Shown: positions 51,949 to 61,004 of the stretch, piece after piece
How positions within the stretch are numbered: the stretch's first letter is position 1
How the letters are laid out: each line of letters begins with the position of its first letter
Origin: a bacterium
GTDB taxonomy: Bacteria > Chloroflexota > Chloroflexia > Chloroflexales > Kallotenuaceae
Assembly: GCA_016781525.1 (NCBI GenBank)
Contig: JADDQE010000040.1
Location: forward strand, 53,123 to 117,122
Direction of reading: 5' to 3'
DNA: 64,000 nucleotides
Notes under the pieces: model-generated
Told to the model about the DNA's origin: nothing
The model's database searches: none
What the model saw: only the letters and a program-made list of their open reading frames with translations
Made by a program: the position numbers and the translations under genes

Positions 51949-52072
51949 TCAGGTATCAGGTATCAAGTGTAGGCATCAAGTATTAGGTGCAGGTGTAAGG
52001 TATCCGCCACGAGCCACCACTTGTTAGCCATCTGCTATCACTTGAGGCTCTAGCCTTGGTCCTTTGTTCAAT
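51949..52072. repeat. degenerate heptanucleotide repeat, locus 4 (longest)
   Basis: About 17 units in near-constant 7-base register fill the whole gap between two GT4 genes. The left part has TCAGGTA (twice) and TCAAGTG. The right part has TTAGCCA, TCACTTG and AGGCTCT. CAAGTG on the left and CACTTG on the right show inverted symmetry. Two units are 6 bases long. Confidence 0.75.
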
Positions 52073-53222
52073 ATTCTTTGTTTCTTTGTCCTGCCGCCCC
52101 TGGTGCTACCAGTCGCTCGTAGGCTGCCTCGACCCGATCGGTAACCGCTTCCCATGTGAATTGCCGCAGAACATGCTGTCGTCCCTGCGCGGCAAGGCTA
52201 TGGGCGAGCCCCGGGTTGTCGAGCAGGTGCGCGATGGCTTGGGCAAGCGCTGCCGGATTTTGCGCTGGGACGACCAGGCCGGTCTCCCCGCGGAGCACGA
52301 CCTCCTGAAACCCAGCCCAATCGGAGGCGATAACCGGCCGCTCGCAGCCTAACGCTTCACAGAGGGCCATACCGAATGTTTCGCTTGCAAAGCTAGTACC
52401 TAGCACAATCGCCGCCGCCGCGAAGAGCCGCGGCATGAGCGTGTGCGGCACATTCCCCAAGAATGTAACATGGTCTTCGAGGCCAAGGCGTGCAACCAGC
52501 TGCTCTAGGGCACTCCGGTAGCTTCCCTCGCCGCCGATCAGCAGTCGAACCTTCCGCTGTGGTACGAGGAGCTGGAGCGCCTCGATCGCGTACTGGATGC
52601 CCTTCCATGGCTGCATTCGGCCGACCACCACGATCGCCTGCTCGTCGTCTTGTAGCCAGCGCGCACGGTCTTCGGGATCGGGTGGCTGAGGGTGGAACAG
52701 CTCTTGGTCAAAGCCGTTGAAGACGACCTCGGGGCGGGTACGGTAACGTGCCCTGATGGTCGCAGCATTGTATCCCGAGCAGGAAAGCATCGTGTCGGCC
52801 GTGCGCGAAAGCGGCTGATCGAAGGGATAGAAGTCCTCGCCATGCCCGTGGTAAAGGACGCGTGCCCCGCCTGCATGGGCGAGTGGCCCCACTGCAAAGT
52901 CATATGGCTTGTGGAGATGGACGATGTCCGGCCGACGCGTGAGCATGGTCGGTACGGCCGAGGGCATGAGTGACAGCCGCTCCAGCAGCTTGGTTAGCTC
53001 AAAGTGGCGGCGCAGTGGTTTGATGGCACGTAGGGTCATCCGATCGATGAAAGGAAAGCGCAAAACCTCTACACCAGGCACTTCTCGGCTAACTCGGCCC
53101 ACACCGCCAACGATTGTCACCTGGTGTCCGCGCCGTGCAAGGTGTCGACTCAGCTCCCAGACAAAGGTTTCGACGCCGCCCTCTTTGGTTGTAGTAGTTA
53201 GATTATATTGGACGATATTCAT
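52068..53222 (-). CDS. glycosyltransferase family 4, first of a cluster
   Basis: A 384-residue GT-B enzyme starting MNIVQYNL. TTTKEGGVETFVWELSRHLARRGHQVTIVGG is the N-terminal glycine-rich loop. HLHKPYDFAVGPLAH and ILYHGHGEDF-like VLYHGHGEDF follow. The donor site reads IVVVGRMQPWKGIQYAIEAL and SFASETFGMALCEALGCERPVIASDWAGFQEVV. The in-frame extension to 53489 is rejected as unlike the family. A TATACT at 53480-53485 would give a leader of about 250 bases. Confidence 0.9.
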   Translation of the reverse strand: MNIVQYNLTTTTKEGGVETFVWELSRHLARRGHQVTIVGGVGRVSREVPGVEVLRFPFIDRMTLRAIKPLRRHFELTKLLERLSLMPSAVPTMLTRRPDIVHLHKPYDFAVGPLAHAGGARVLYHGHGEDFYPFDQPLSRTADTMLSCSGYNAATIRARYRTRPEVVFNGFDQELFHPQPPDPEDRARWLQDDEQAIVVVGRMQPWKGIQYAIEALQLLVPQRKVRLLIGGEGSYRSALEQLVARLGLEDHVTFLGNVPHTLMPRLFAAAAIVLGTSFASETFGMALCEALGCERPVIASDWAGFQEVVLRGETGLVVPAQNPAALAQAIAHLLDNPGLAHSLAAQGRQHVLRQFTWEAVTDRVEAAYERLVAPGAAGQRNKEY

Positions 53223-53479
53223 CGTTTCTGCGGGAAAAGAGCTGCCCGCTGACCTATCCCTCTGTTGTGCTTGTGGCACTGCTGTACGTTTGATACGTAG
53301 ACTGGAACATGCTGCTCGCTCAGCAGGCCGGTATCTTCGAGTAAGGAATGTCCACCTCGCTCCCCCTCTTACACCGTGAAGGGTGAATGCCGGAAACCGT
53401 CGGACACGTGCAGCGCCGACCCGCCCACACAAAGGAGGCGCCCCTATTTTCAATCGTCCCTCGCCGCTCATAAGCCGAC

Positions 53480-53485
53480 AGTATA
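53480..53485 (-). promoter_or_regulatory. -10 box upstream of the glycosyltransferase cluster
   Basis: TATACT on the minus strand, about 260 bases ahead of the first GT4 start codon. If used, the mRNA carries a long untranslated leader with no riboswitch that I recognise. Confidence 0.35.
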
Positions 53486-53585
53486 GCATTCCTTTATGCC
53501 GCGCCGAAGCTATCCAAGCTGATCGTTCCGTTTTTGCTCCCCGCCAACGGGTATCGGTTTCGACAAGTGGGACGCTGACGCCTGC

Positions 53586-53591
53586 TACAAT
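53586..53591 (+). promoter_or_regulatory. extended -10 promoter of the small membrane protein / SLC13 pair
   Basis: TGC-TACAAT lies 31 bases ahead of ATG 53622. The -35 region is poor. Confidence 0.5.
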
Positions 53592-53621
53592 TATGGGGGT
53601 ATCTCGTGATGGAGGAACTCA

Positions 53622-53891
53622 ATGAATGCTGCCCTACGACCTCGTTGGCTGGTACTTGCAGCGCTAACCGCCGTTATCGTTGGTGCTGGAGGCCTGCTAG
53701 CGGGTGACGCGCGTTACAGCCCGATGGCTTGGCTGCTGGCCGAGCTCCTAATAATATACGCCGCGATTTTGTGGGCAACGCCCACAATCCCGCCTTTAAG
53801 TACCGTGCCGGCGGATGCTCACCAGGAGGGGACGAACGAGCAACCCGCCGCGTCGGTCTCAGTCGCCGGCGATGCGGAGCCGCTTCAATGA
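53622..53891 (+). CDS. small two-span membrane protein
   Basis: An 89-residue protein with hydrophobic helices at ~8-27 and ~33-53 and a polar C-terminal tail. No family was recognised. GGAGG sits eight bases before ATG 53622. The SLC13 gene starts 30 bases after its stop, so the two are probably cotranscribed. A role as an accessory to the permease is possible but only inferred from position. Confidence 0.65.
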   Translation: MNAALRPRWLVLAALTAVIVGAGGLLAGDARYSPMAWLLAELLIIYAAILWATPTIPPLSTVPADAHQEGTNEQPAASVSVAGDAEPLQ

Positions 53892-53921
53892 GTGGTGTAA
53901 TCTGGTGGGGCAGCCGGGGCT

Positions 53922-55712
53922 GTGCCTAGCTTCAGCGCGACGTATGTTGCCGGGATTTTGGCCGGGACGCTCATCCTGCTGCTGGTTGTACGTCTACGAG
54001 CCGAGCTTGTTGCATTGCTGGTGCTTGTAGCGCTCGAAATCCCGGGCATCCTCACCCGCGAGGAAGCGCTTTCCGGCTTTAGCAGCAGTGCAGTGATTAC
54101 AATCATTGGGCTCTTTGTGCTAAGCTCCGCGCTGGAGCGCACTGGCGTAGCGGACTATATGGCGCGGGTGCTTGTGCAGCTTGGCGGGCGAAGCGAGCAA
54201 CGGCTCATCGCCTCATTAATGGCCCTTGCAGCACTGCTTTCATTAGTCATGAATAATATCGCGGCGGGTGCTGTGCTGCTACCCGCCACCGTAACTGCAG
54301 GCCGCAGGGTCCGCTTGGCCGCCTCACGGCTGTTGATGCCTCTCGCTTTTGGTGCATCACTTGGCGGTATGGCAACCATCTTTACCACTGCCAACATCGT
54401 CGTCAGCTCATCACTCAGCCAAAGCGGTTTTGCACCACTAGGATTTCTCGATTTTCTGCCACTTGGCGGTCTCGTTGCGCTGCTCGGCATCGCCTATATG
54501 GTCTTCATAGGGCGCCATCTACTTCCATCCGCGGACCCTTTTGCCGACCAGATGAGTGGGATTGTGCTGCCCGAGGTGTATCAATTGCACGAGCGGCTGT
54601 GGGAGGTACAGGTTACGGCTGAGTCAGCTCTGGTAGGCCGGAGCTTAGCCGAAGCTCAAGTTGGCCTGAGCCTAGGCGTAACCATCGTCGCCATTTTTCG
54701 GGAACAAAGCTCGCTCCTGACACCTGGATCAGAAGATCGTCTGCGTGCAGGTGATGTGCTGCTTGTGACCGGTGGAGCGGAGCAGGTACAGCGTCTGCCG
54801 GGCGTCATGGTCGGGCGACAAACGCGCGTATCAGGTTACTTCAATGACCCCTTGGTGCAGGTCGCCGAGGTTGTGGTTGCACCGCGAGCCAATATCCTCG
54901 GCCAGACGCTCAAGCAGATTGAGTTCCGGCGGCGCTACGGTGTGACAGTCGTGGCAATCTGGCAAGAAGGGCGTGCCCATCAGACTGATGTTGGCGATTT
55001 GCCCTTACACGCCGGGGATGCTCTGCTTGTCGTTGGACCGGCCGAGCGACTTGCTCAGCTACAGCAAAATCCCGCGCTCATCGTAGTTACCCCGGTTGCC
55101 GCCTCAAATGTGGTGCGTGACCCGGCCAAAGGAGTTGTCGCAGTTGGGATTACCACGCTTGTGCTTGGGCTTTCGATCGGGAACTGGGTTGCAACATCGA
55201 TTGCGCTGCTTCTAGGAGTCGTGCTGCTGGTTTTGACGCACTGCTTAACAATGGACGAGGCGATCCAGGCGATCGAGTGGAAGACAGTATTCGTAATTGC
55301 AGGTCTGCTTCCTCTCAGTATCGCAATGCAGAAGACGGGCCTGGCTGCCCTGCTTGGGTCGACCCTAGTGGAGCTGGTTGGTGCCTATGGCTTCGCCGCC
55401 TTGGTCGGCGCTGTCTTTACCGTTACGCTGCTTTTGACGCAAGTCATTGGAGGCCAGGTGACTGCGCTTGTGATGGCTCCGATTGCGATTGCTGCCGCAG
55501 CCGGGCTCGATATCTCGCCGCGCGGTATTGGCATAGTGGTTGCTCTGGCGTGCTCTGTAGCTTTTCTTACACCCCTTGCCCATCCGGTAAATCTTCTGAT
55601 GATGGGCCCTGGCGGCTACACCTTCAGGGACTTTGGTCGCGTTGGTATTGGCTTAACGGTGCTCTGCTTTGTGGTCGTCGTGGTTGGGCGAGGGCTGCTG
55701 CCAGGCGGGTAA
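53922..55712 (+). CDS. SLC13/ArsB-type permease with two TrkA-C domains
   Basis: A 596-residue transporter. The first ~200 residues are membrane helices including ITIIGLFVLSSALERTGVADYMARVL and the MNNIAAGAVLLPATV anion-site loop. Two soluble RCK-C/TrkA-C domains follow (~220-300 and ~305-385: LAEAQVGLSLGVTIVAIFRE and LKQIEFRRRYGVTVVAIWQEG). A second membrane half runs to the end with TAIVGG-like QVIGGQVTALVMAPIAIAAA. Members of this architecture move sulfate, dicarboxylates or other anions with Na+. GTG 53922 is the start. Confidence 0.88.
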   Translation: MPSFSATYVAGILAGTLILLLVVRLRAELVALLVLVALEIPGILTREEALSGFSSSAVITIIGLFVLSSALERTGVADYMARVLVQLGGRSEQRLIASLMALAALLSLVMNNIAAGAVLLPATVTAGRRVRLAASRLLMPLAFGASLGGMATIFTTANIVVSSSLSQSGFAPLGFLDFLPLGGLVALLGIAYMVFIGRHLLPSADPFADQMSGIVLPEVYQLHERLWEVQVTAESALVGRSLAEAQVGLSLGVTIVAIFREQSSLLTPGSEDRLRAGDVLLVTGGAEQVQRLPGVMVGRQTRVSGYFNDPLVQVAEVVVAPRANILGQTLKQIEFRRRYGVTVVAIWQEGRAHQTDVGDLPLHAGDALLVVGPAERLAQLQQNPALIVVTPVAASNVVRDPAKGVVAVGITTLVLGLSIGNWVATSIALLLGVVLLVLTHCLTMDEAIQAIEWKTVFVIAGLLPLSIAMQKTGLAALLGSTLVELVGAYGFAALVGAVFTVTLLLTQVIGGQVTALVMAPIAIAAAAGLDISPRGIGIVVALACSVAFLTPLAHPVNLLMMGPGGYTFRDFGRVGIGLTVLCFVVVVVGRGLLPGG

Positions 55713-55779
55713 GGTGCCGCGATGCGCAAGGAAACGGTGCCGCGGTTTCGACAACCGCGCTGCAACACCCTTAACGAAG

Positions 55780-55810
55780 CGCGCCCGATCCCGACGAGGG
55801 ATCGGGCGCG
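55780..55810. terminator. bidirectional terminator after the SLC13 permease gene
   Basis: A perfect 13-bp stem CGCGCCCGATCCC with loop GACGA lies between two convergent stop codons. Confidence 0.75.
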
Positions 55811-55831
55811 AGCTTACCGACGTCGTAAGCG

Positions 55832-56320
55832 CTACGAATATACCTTGGCCCGCGATACCTCTGGCATCTGGATTGTCTGGGATTCAGCGGCACTCATACT
55901 TGCCGTTGAGCCGCAGTAGGGGCAGAGGTGCCACGTAAGATCCACGGTACGCTCACACGTCTGGCAGCGTCGACGCAACTCTGTTAGGCAGTACGGGCAG
56001 ACGATGAACTCGGCATCAGTGCCACGCTGGCAGTTCGGACATACATGGTCGTCTTCGATATCGCGCCGCAAATATTCTTCTTCCAGCGCTCGCTCGTACT
56101 TCTCGGCAAGGGTTTGCTTTGGCCGCATCAGCAGATAAAGCACTAGGCCCGGCAGCTGGAGCACCAGAACCAGGGCTACCGCCAGCACCTGCGCCGTAAT
56201 ATCTTGAGTGCGGGACCGAATGTCGCGGTAGGTCCACACGGCACAAGCGAAAAGCAGCAAGACATAATATGCACCGAAGATGATCGCCGCTGTCCGTAAA
56301 ATTTCAAGAATATTTTCCAC
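55832..56320 (-). CDS. membrane protein with double zinc-ribbon tail
   Basis: A 162-residue protein. Two hydrophobic segments lie at ~8-30 and ~45-65. A helical stretch EKYERALEEEYLRRDIEDD leads to two zinc ribbons: CPNC..CPYC and CQTC..CPYC, eight cysteines in all. The type is a double-zinc-ribbon membrane protein of unknown function, frequent in Chloroflexota (my recollection). The GTG at 56320 follows GAGGAG; the longer reading frame to 56365 lacks a ribosome site. Confidence 0.75.
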   Translation of the reverse strand: MENILEILRTAAIIFGAYYVLLLFACAVWTYRDIRSRTQDITAQVLAVALVLVLQLPGLVLYLLMRPKQTLAEKYERALEEEYLRRDIEDDHVCPNCQRGTDAEFIVCPYCLTELRRRCQTCERTVDLTWHLCPYCGSTASMSAAESQTIQMPEVSRAKVYS

Positions 56321-56467
56321 GAAAACCCGCTCCTCAACAAGACGTGAGGTCCGCCCAGGGCACACCGGTACACCTTTGCAAAGCCCTCAAGCGTCGCATC
56401 ATACCATCTGCCTGTGCATTATGCAAAGACTGCGCCTTCAGCGGCGGTGATAGCCAGGTGATAGTCG

Positions 56468-56797
56468 CTAGGCACGACCAAGAACCGCAGCGTCGACCAC
56501 AAAGACCGTTGCGCCACCAACCTGGACCTCGATCGGAGTCGATGGGTAGAACTCACCCGACTCCGCGACTGGTGGCAGTGGGGCAACGAACTTGGTGCGC
56601 GTGTAACAGTGTTTACGAATGTCCTGCATCACGTCGTCAACACGATGATCGGGCACCACAATAAACAGGGTAACATTCCCCTCGCGCAGAAAGCCGCCTT
56701 TGCTGCTCACACGCGTAATTCCAACGTGATGACTTACCAGCGCGCGCGTAAGCGCACTTTCGTCTTGGCGCTGGATAACCGCAATCATTAGCTTCAC
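56468..56797 (-). CDS. PII-like cyclic-di-AMP receptor (DarA/PstA, DUF970)
   Basis: A 109-residue trimeric PII-like protein. MIAVIQRQDESALTRALVSHHVGITRVSSKGGFLREGNVTLFIVV includes the T-loop region and the base of the nucleotide pocket. DIRKHCYTRTKFVAPLPP follows. DarA binds c-di-AMP; its effectors are unsettled. The GTG start overlaps the tmk stop as GTGA, so the two are translationally coupled. The tmk-darA order is conserved in Firmicutes. No diadenylate cyclase gene is visible here. Confidence 0.88.
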   Translation of the reverse strand: MKLMIAVIQRQDESALTRALVSHHVGITRVSSKGGFLREGNVTLFIVVPDHRVDDVMQDIRKHCYTRTKFVAPLPPVAESGEFYPSTPIEVQVGGATVFVVDAAVLGRA

Positions 56798-57498
56798 GGG
56801 TGAGTGTCCTCCAGCGGACGAATACTCGGCAAGCGCACCTCGATCGCATGCCAAATCTGTTCGCTCAGCTCATCCATTGTAAGCCGAGCGTCGAGGACGT
56901 GCCAGCGCTCGGGCTCGAGCTTGATCAACTCCAGAAAACCGTGACGAACGCGCTCGTGATAGGCCAGGTCACGCGCATCGAGCCGGTTCCATTCGATCGG
57001 CTCGGTTGCCGTGATTTTGGGGGAAAGCGGGTTGTCCTGAGTAGCTCGCTGCGCTGCTTTCCGCTTGCGATCCAGTCCCTGCTGAGCAGGTAGATCAAGA
57101 TAGAAGGTCAGGTCCGGGCGTAGTCCGCCTGTCGCGATCCGTGTGAGCGTCCGCAATATGTCGAGATCCTGCCCCGAGCCATAGCCCTGGTAGGCCAGCA
57201 TCGAGTCGGCAAAGCGATCACAGACGACAATACCGCCAAGCTCGAGATACGGCCGGATACGCTCCGCTACATGCTGGGCCCGGGCTGCAGAAAAGAGCAG
57301 GGTTTCCGTTGTCGGAGCCATCTCACTGTGCTGTAAGTCGAGCACGATCCGCCGGATCATATCCGAGATCGGGGTGCCCCCTGGCTCGCGTGTAACAATA
57401 ACCGGATATGACGCTGCCGCTAACCGCTCGTACAGCCGTCGAGCTTGCGTTGATTTACCGCTGCCCTCGGGTCCTTCAAATGTAACGAAGAGACTCAT
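56794..57498 (-). CDS. tmk: thymidylate kinase
   Basis: A 234-residue P-loop kinase making dTDP. The Walker A is FEGPEGSGKST. The DR(Y/F) motif is CDRFADSMLAYQGYG, and the LID region (DRKRKAAQRATQDNPLS) contains basic residues with an unusually long insert. It is slightly longer than the usual ~210. The last four bases overlap darA. The start codon ATG 57498 follows a spacer holding the terminator of the AAA-R3H gene. Confidence 0.96.
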   Translation of the reverse strand: MSLFVTFEGPEGSGKSTQARRLYERLAAASYPVIVTREPGGTPISDMIRRIVLDLQHSEMAPTTETLLFSAARAQHVAERIRPYLELGGIVVCDRFADSMLAYQGYGSGQDLDILRTLTRIATGGLRPDLTFYLDLPAQQGLDRKRKAAQRATQDNPLSPKITATEPIEWNRLDARDLAYHERVRHGFLELIKLEPERWHVLDARLTMDELSEQIWHAIEVRLPSIRPLEDTHP

Positions 57499-57521
57499 GT
57501 TGTGCTAGCATACTGGTTAAC

Positions 57522-57557
57522 GAGCAAAAAGGCAAAATCATGTTTGCCTTTTTGCTC
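57522..57557 (-). terminator. terminator of the AAA-R3H gene
   Basis: A 15-bp perfect stem GAGCAAAAAGGCAAA with a six-base loop lies 20 bases past the AAA-R3H stop. Its own T-rich arm provides the U-tract on the minus strand. Confidence 0.75.
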
Positions 57558-57576
57558 ATCCCTCGTTCAGCGCGCT

Positions 57577-59286
57577 CTAGCGCGATATTTTGACACGGCG
57601 ATGTGGCTCTTTGCCGCGGCTCTCCGAATGAAGGTTGTAGCGCTCAGCCATCTGATGCTGCAACCGTCGGACAACGGTGGCCTGTGGCTTGAGCTCTACC
57701 GCATCGGCCGCCCCGTTGATCACACGTCCGATCGCCTCTTCGGTCTCAATCATCGCATCGGTCATTGGATCGCCTGGCTCGTCAACGTTAAAAACATCGG
57801 CCAGCATCGTCTCCATCTGAGTCTGCGTGTTGGAGCGCAGCACATAGACCGGAACGCCATCCTCCTCCGCGCGCTGCAGCCGTGTCGGGTTTTGCCGATA
57901 GTGATTCTTTAACGTCATCACGATCGTTGCCTCGTCGATGTCCCGCACAATGGTTGCCGACACGCGCAGACGCTCGATCGCTTTTTCCAAACGATTGCGG
58001 CTGACGCCAAAGGGAAAGATCCGGGCGGTCTTAGGCTGTGGCTTGTCTTGTGCCGGAGCAATCGCGAACTGCTCGGAGCGTGCTGTTGCCCCTGCTGCAC
58101 CGCCTTGCTCTGCGCGCGCAGTTCCACGCTCACGCTGGTCATCACGACCCGAACGACCATCTCGACCGTCACGACCATCTCGACCGTCTCGACCGCGTCC
58201 ATTGCGGTCACGACTCATGCTTGGCGCGCGTCTACCACCGCCGCCACGCATAAACTGCTCCATCGTGACGTCTTCTTGTGCCGCCACCTGCTCGACATTA
58301 ACCTGCCCATCCGCGTCCTTGACACGGTGCTCAGGCATTGGCTCGTCACCCCGCAGCAATGTGTCGACGGCCGCGGCAACGTCGCGGTAAACGATCATAT
58401 CGTCGATCGAGCGAATCTCGACCAGCACGTCAAAGGTCGGCGGCGCCTTGCGCTCCAGCACTGTCTTTTGTGTCCCTCGCCTGCGCGCCTCCTCATCGCC
58501 GAGTGTGACTGCCTGAATACCCCCGATCAAATCCGAGAGCGTCGGGTTGATCATCAGGTTTTCAAGGCTGTTGCCGTGCGCAGTGCCCACCAGTTGGACG
58601 CCACGCTCCGCAATCGTGCGCGCTGCCTGTGCCTCAAGCTCGGTGCCGATCTCGTCGATCACAATCACCTGCGGCATGTGGTTTTCGACCGCCTCGATCA
58701 TCACCCCGTGCTGCTCAGCAGGTCGGGGCACCTGCATACGACGGGCACGCCCGATGCCCGAGTGCGGAATATCGCCGTCACCTGCAATTTCATTCGACGT
58801 GTCGACGATAACAACCCGCTTCCGGAAGTTGTCGGCAAGCACGCGCGCCATCTCACGCAGCAGGGTCGTCTTGCCAACGCCCGGCCGTCCCAAGAGCAAA
58901 ATGCTCTGGCCTTCTTCGATCAGGTCCTGCAAAATGTCGATCGTGCCGAAGACGGCACGGCCGACGCGACACGTTAGGCCGATGACCAGATTCGAACGAT
59001 TGCGGATCGCCGAAATACGGTGCAGGGTGCGCGGAATACCTGCGCGGTTATCCTCACCAAACTGCCCGATCCGGGAAACAACGTACTCGAGATCCTCGCG
59101 CGTGATCTCCATGTCCGACAAGAATGCCTCATCGTTGCGGAAGCGCGCCTCCGGCAGCCGCCCAAGATCCATCACGATCTCGATCAGATCGTCGCGTCGT
59201 GCGTCGTCGTCAATTGGTCGCCGGATATGTGGCGGCAACGTGTCAAGCAAGAGGTCAATGTTACTGGTTACGACCTGCTCTATCAT
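57577..59286 (-). CDS. SpoIIIAA-like AAA ATPase with R3H domain (Ycf45-like)
   Basis: A 569-residue protein. ATPase core at ~60-330: [16 protein letters not shown] (Walker A), [29 protein letters not shown] and [16 protein letters not shown] (Walker B). [11 protein letters not shown] follows. Then comes a ~100-residue disordered linker containing a run of RDG/GRD triplets. After an intermediate region (~420-500), the C-terminal R3H-like motif lies near the end. Relatives include chloroplast Ycf45 and cyanobacterial proteins; they are thought to act on nucleic acid. The start is MIEQVV, just past the GNAT-like stop. Confidence 0.82.
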   Translation of the reverse strand: MIEQVVTSNIDLLLDTLPPHIRRPIDDDARRDDLIEIVMDLGRLPEARFRNDEAFLSDMEITREDLEYVVSRIGQFGEDNRAGIPRTLHRISAIRNRSNLVIGLTCRVGRAVFGTIDILQDLIEEGQSILLLGRPGVGKTTLLREMARVLADNFRKRVVIVDTSNEIAGDGDIPHSGIGRARRMQVPRPAEQHGVMIEAVENHMPQVIVIDEIGTELEAQAARTIAERGVQLVGTAHGNSLENLMINPTLSDLIGGIQAVTLGDEEARRRGTQKTVLERKAPPTFDVLVEIRSIDDMIVYRDVAAAVDTLLRGDEPMPEHRVKDADGQVNVEQVAAQEDVTMEQFMRGGGGRRAPSMSRDRNGRGRDGRDGRDGRDGRSGRDDQRERGTARAEQGGAAGATARSEQFAIAPAQDKPQPKTARIFPFGVSRNRLEKAIERLRVSATIVRDIDEATIVMTLKNHYRQNPTRLQRAEEDGVPVYVLRSNTQTQMETMLADVFNVDEPGDPMTDAMIETEEAIGRVINGAADAVELKPQATVVRRLQHQMAERYNLHSESRGKEPHRRVKISR

Positions 59287-59296
59287 ACTGTTTAAT

Positions 59297-60310
59297 CTAT
59301 CCTCCCCCATTCGGAACGCGTGGCAGCGTCGTAATCGGCTCAAGGCTTGGTTCGCTACGCAGCAGAGCCGGTACACGGCTCAGTTGTCGTTGCGGGACCG
59401 TAAGATGCTTGACAAAAAGCGTCTGCTCACCACGGAGCTTAAAGCCAAGTTCCTCTAATGCACCGCCTACTTCCGCTTGGTAGCCTCGGATAATAGCAAA
59501 AACCGTGCGAGGCTCGCCAAGCTGGCTCAAGCTGTACCTGAGCAGCGCCGCACCCTGATGCCGAATGGCTGGATCTTGCAAAATACGGAGCACATGTCCG
59601 CGCGGCCCGGTCAAAGCATGAACATAAATATCAAGTGTTTGGTCTGAACTGAGTACCCATCCGCGCTCGTGCCAGCCGATACGCCGCCGCGGACGGGGAA
59701 GCTGCCAAGAATTGCTTTGCCGCTGCTCGGCAAGCTGAACGTGTCGCGGCGCGACGCGCGAGTAAAGCTGCTGGATCTGCCATGCATCCCGCCGATGTTG
59801 TCGCCGCAGCGCGACCATCGCGGACCCCGCTTCGATCGCCGGCTCTGGCAGCATCCAGATTTGCTGCTGTGTGTACGGCTGAAAGCCGAGCTGCTTAAGC
59901 ACTTCGGTCATATCGTCGAAGCGCTGACTTACCGCCGCAAATACCCGTTCAATCCGGGCCTGACCGGCCCGTTCGATAAGATTCTGCGCGAGCGAGTACC
60001 AGACGTCGCCATCCGGTATACCGGTACTGCGCGTCGTAAAGCCCGCAAGGTAGGTAATGTCGATCTCGGGTGCGTGCGCACGCTTGCTGGCCTGGAGGAA
60101 GCCGCGCATGCCCCCGTCACGGAGCACGAGCGTCACCACATCATCGCCGATCGGCCCGAGCATCGAGCGCAGCGACACGGCCAATGGGCGATAGCTGCCT
60201 GCCAGCATCGCCTCGGTATAGAGGAACATTCGCCGCTGCGGACGCCGCCGCAAGGCCCAGATATCGGCGACCATCGCCGGTCGGATCAAGCTTGTGCTCC
60301 TCGTCCCCAT
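59297..60310 (-). CDS. GNAT-fold-like protein, probably tandem domains, function unknown
   Basis: A 337-residue protein. The C-terminal half carries elements of a GNAT fold (GRVLRIL-like [26 protein letters not shown] and [25 protein letters not shown]), although the acetyl-CoA P-loop Q/RxxGxG is not clear. The N-terminal half has a similar closing helix ([25 protein letters not shown]), suggesting a degenerate duplicate. It lies 10 bases upstream of the AAA-R3H gene on the same strand, so shared expression is likely. Confidence 0.6.
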   Translation of the reverse strand: MGTRSTSLIRPAMVADIWALRRRPQRRMFLYTEAMLAGSYRPLAVSLRSMLGPIGDDVVTLVLRDGGMRGFLQASKRAHAPEIDITYLAGFTTRSTGIPDGDVWYSLAQNLIERAGQARIERVFAAVSQRFDDMTEVLKQLGFQPYTQQQIWMLPEPAIEAGSAMVALRRQHRRDAWQIQQLYSRVAPRHVQLAEQRQSNSWQLPRPRRRIGWHERGWVLSSDQTLDIYVHALTGPRGHVLRILQDPAIRHQGAALLRYSLSQLGEPRTVFAIIRGYQAEVGGALEELGFKLRGEQTLFVKHLTVPQRQLSRVPALLRSEPSLEPITTLPRVPNGGG

Positions 60311-60357
60311 TTATGCGGCCCTCTCCGCCGGGACCGCCGCAGCTGAGGGGCAGCTAC

Positions 60358-60930
60358 CTACATCTCAAGGAATAGCTCGTGCATCCGCGTGTCGTCTGTG
60401 AGCTCCGGATGGAACGCGGTAGCCAGCAGCCGTCCTTGCCGTGCTGCTACTATACGACCGTCGTCAAGTGTTGCCACCGCCTCGGCATCGCCGCCCACAC
60501 TCGTGATCAGTGGTGCGCGGATAAACACTGCTCGAAACGGCTCCCCAGCGATCCCCGCAATCTGCAGGTCGGCCTCGAAGCTGTCGAGCTGCCGCCCAAA
60601 GGCGTTGCGCTGGGCCACGATATCCATCAAGGCTAGCGCTGGCTGGCCTTCTGGACGCCCCTCGATAATCTGCCCCGCTAGCAGAATCATTCCTGCGCAT
60701 GTGCCCCAAACCGGCATCTCACGGCGTGCCCGCTCCCGAATTGGCTCGACAAGCTTGTAAGCTACCAGGAGCTTGCCGATCGTCGTGCTCTCACCGCCCG
60801 GAATAATCAGCCGGTCGACCTGCTCGAGATGCTCCGGCAGCCGCACCTGCGTAACTTGCTGCCCCAGCCGCCGAAGGATCTGCTCGTGCTCTCTAAATGC
60901 GCCCTGCAGCGCCAATACGCCAACGTTCAT
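60358..60930 (-). CDS. pdxT: pyridoxal 5'-phosphate synthase glutaminase subunit PdxT
   Basis: A 190-residue class I glutaminase: [31 protein letters not shown], nucleophile Cys in [11 protein letters not shown] (~79), and the His-Glu pair in FHPELTDD near the end. It passes ammonia to PdxS in the DXP-independent PLP pathway. pdxS lies just upstream on the same strand; the gap between them is mostly heptad repeat. Confidence 0.96.
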   Translation of the reverse strand: MNVGVLALQGAFREHEQILRRLGQQVTQVRLPEHLEQVDRLIIPGGESTTIGKLLVAYKLVEPIRERARREMPVWGTCAGMILLAGQIIEGRPEGQPALALMDIVAQRNAFGRQLDSFEADLQIAGIAGEPFRAVFIRAPLITSVGGDAEAVATLDDGRIVAARQGRLLATAFHPELTDDTRMHELFLEM

Positions 60931-60948
60931 AGTGTTATGTTGCTAGAA

Positions 60949-61004
60949 GCAAGGGTCGGGACTAGGCGACTCTAGCCCCTAGTCCCTGGTCCCTCGTCTC
61001 TACC
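60949..61004. repeat. degenerate heptanucleotide repeat, locus 5
   Basis: It spans the pdxS/pdxT gap in 7-base register. The left part has TCGGGAC and TAGGCGA. The right part has CCCTAGT, CCCTGGT and CCCTCGT. GGGACTAGG on the left is the reverse complement of CCTAGTCCC on the right. The array runs through the pdxS stop codon. Confidence 0.75.

Noticed and set aside
53222-53480. Riboswitch in the long leader of the first GT4 gene
   Set aside because: No conserved core of a class that I know could be matched, and the promoter itself is uncertain.
58140-58210. Possible CRISPR-like repeat
   Set aside because: The repeat is a continuous 9-bp tandem without spacers and lies inside the coding frame of the AAA-R3H protein.
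57938-58977. Long plus-strand open frames antisense to the AAA-R3H gene
   Set aside because: They arise from the GC-rich codons and the RDG repeat of the real gene. The predicted proteins are Arg/Ser/Thr-rich without domains or ribosome sites.
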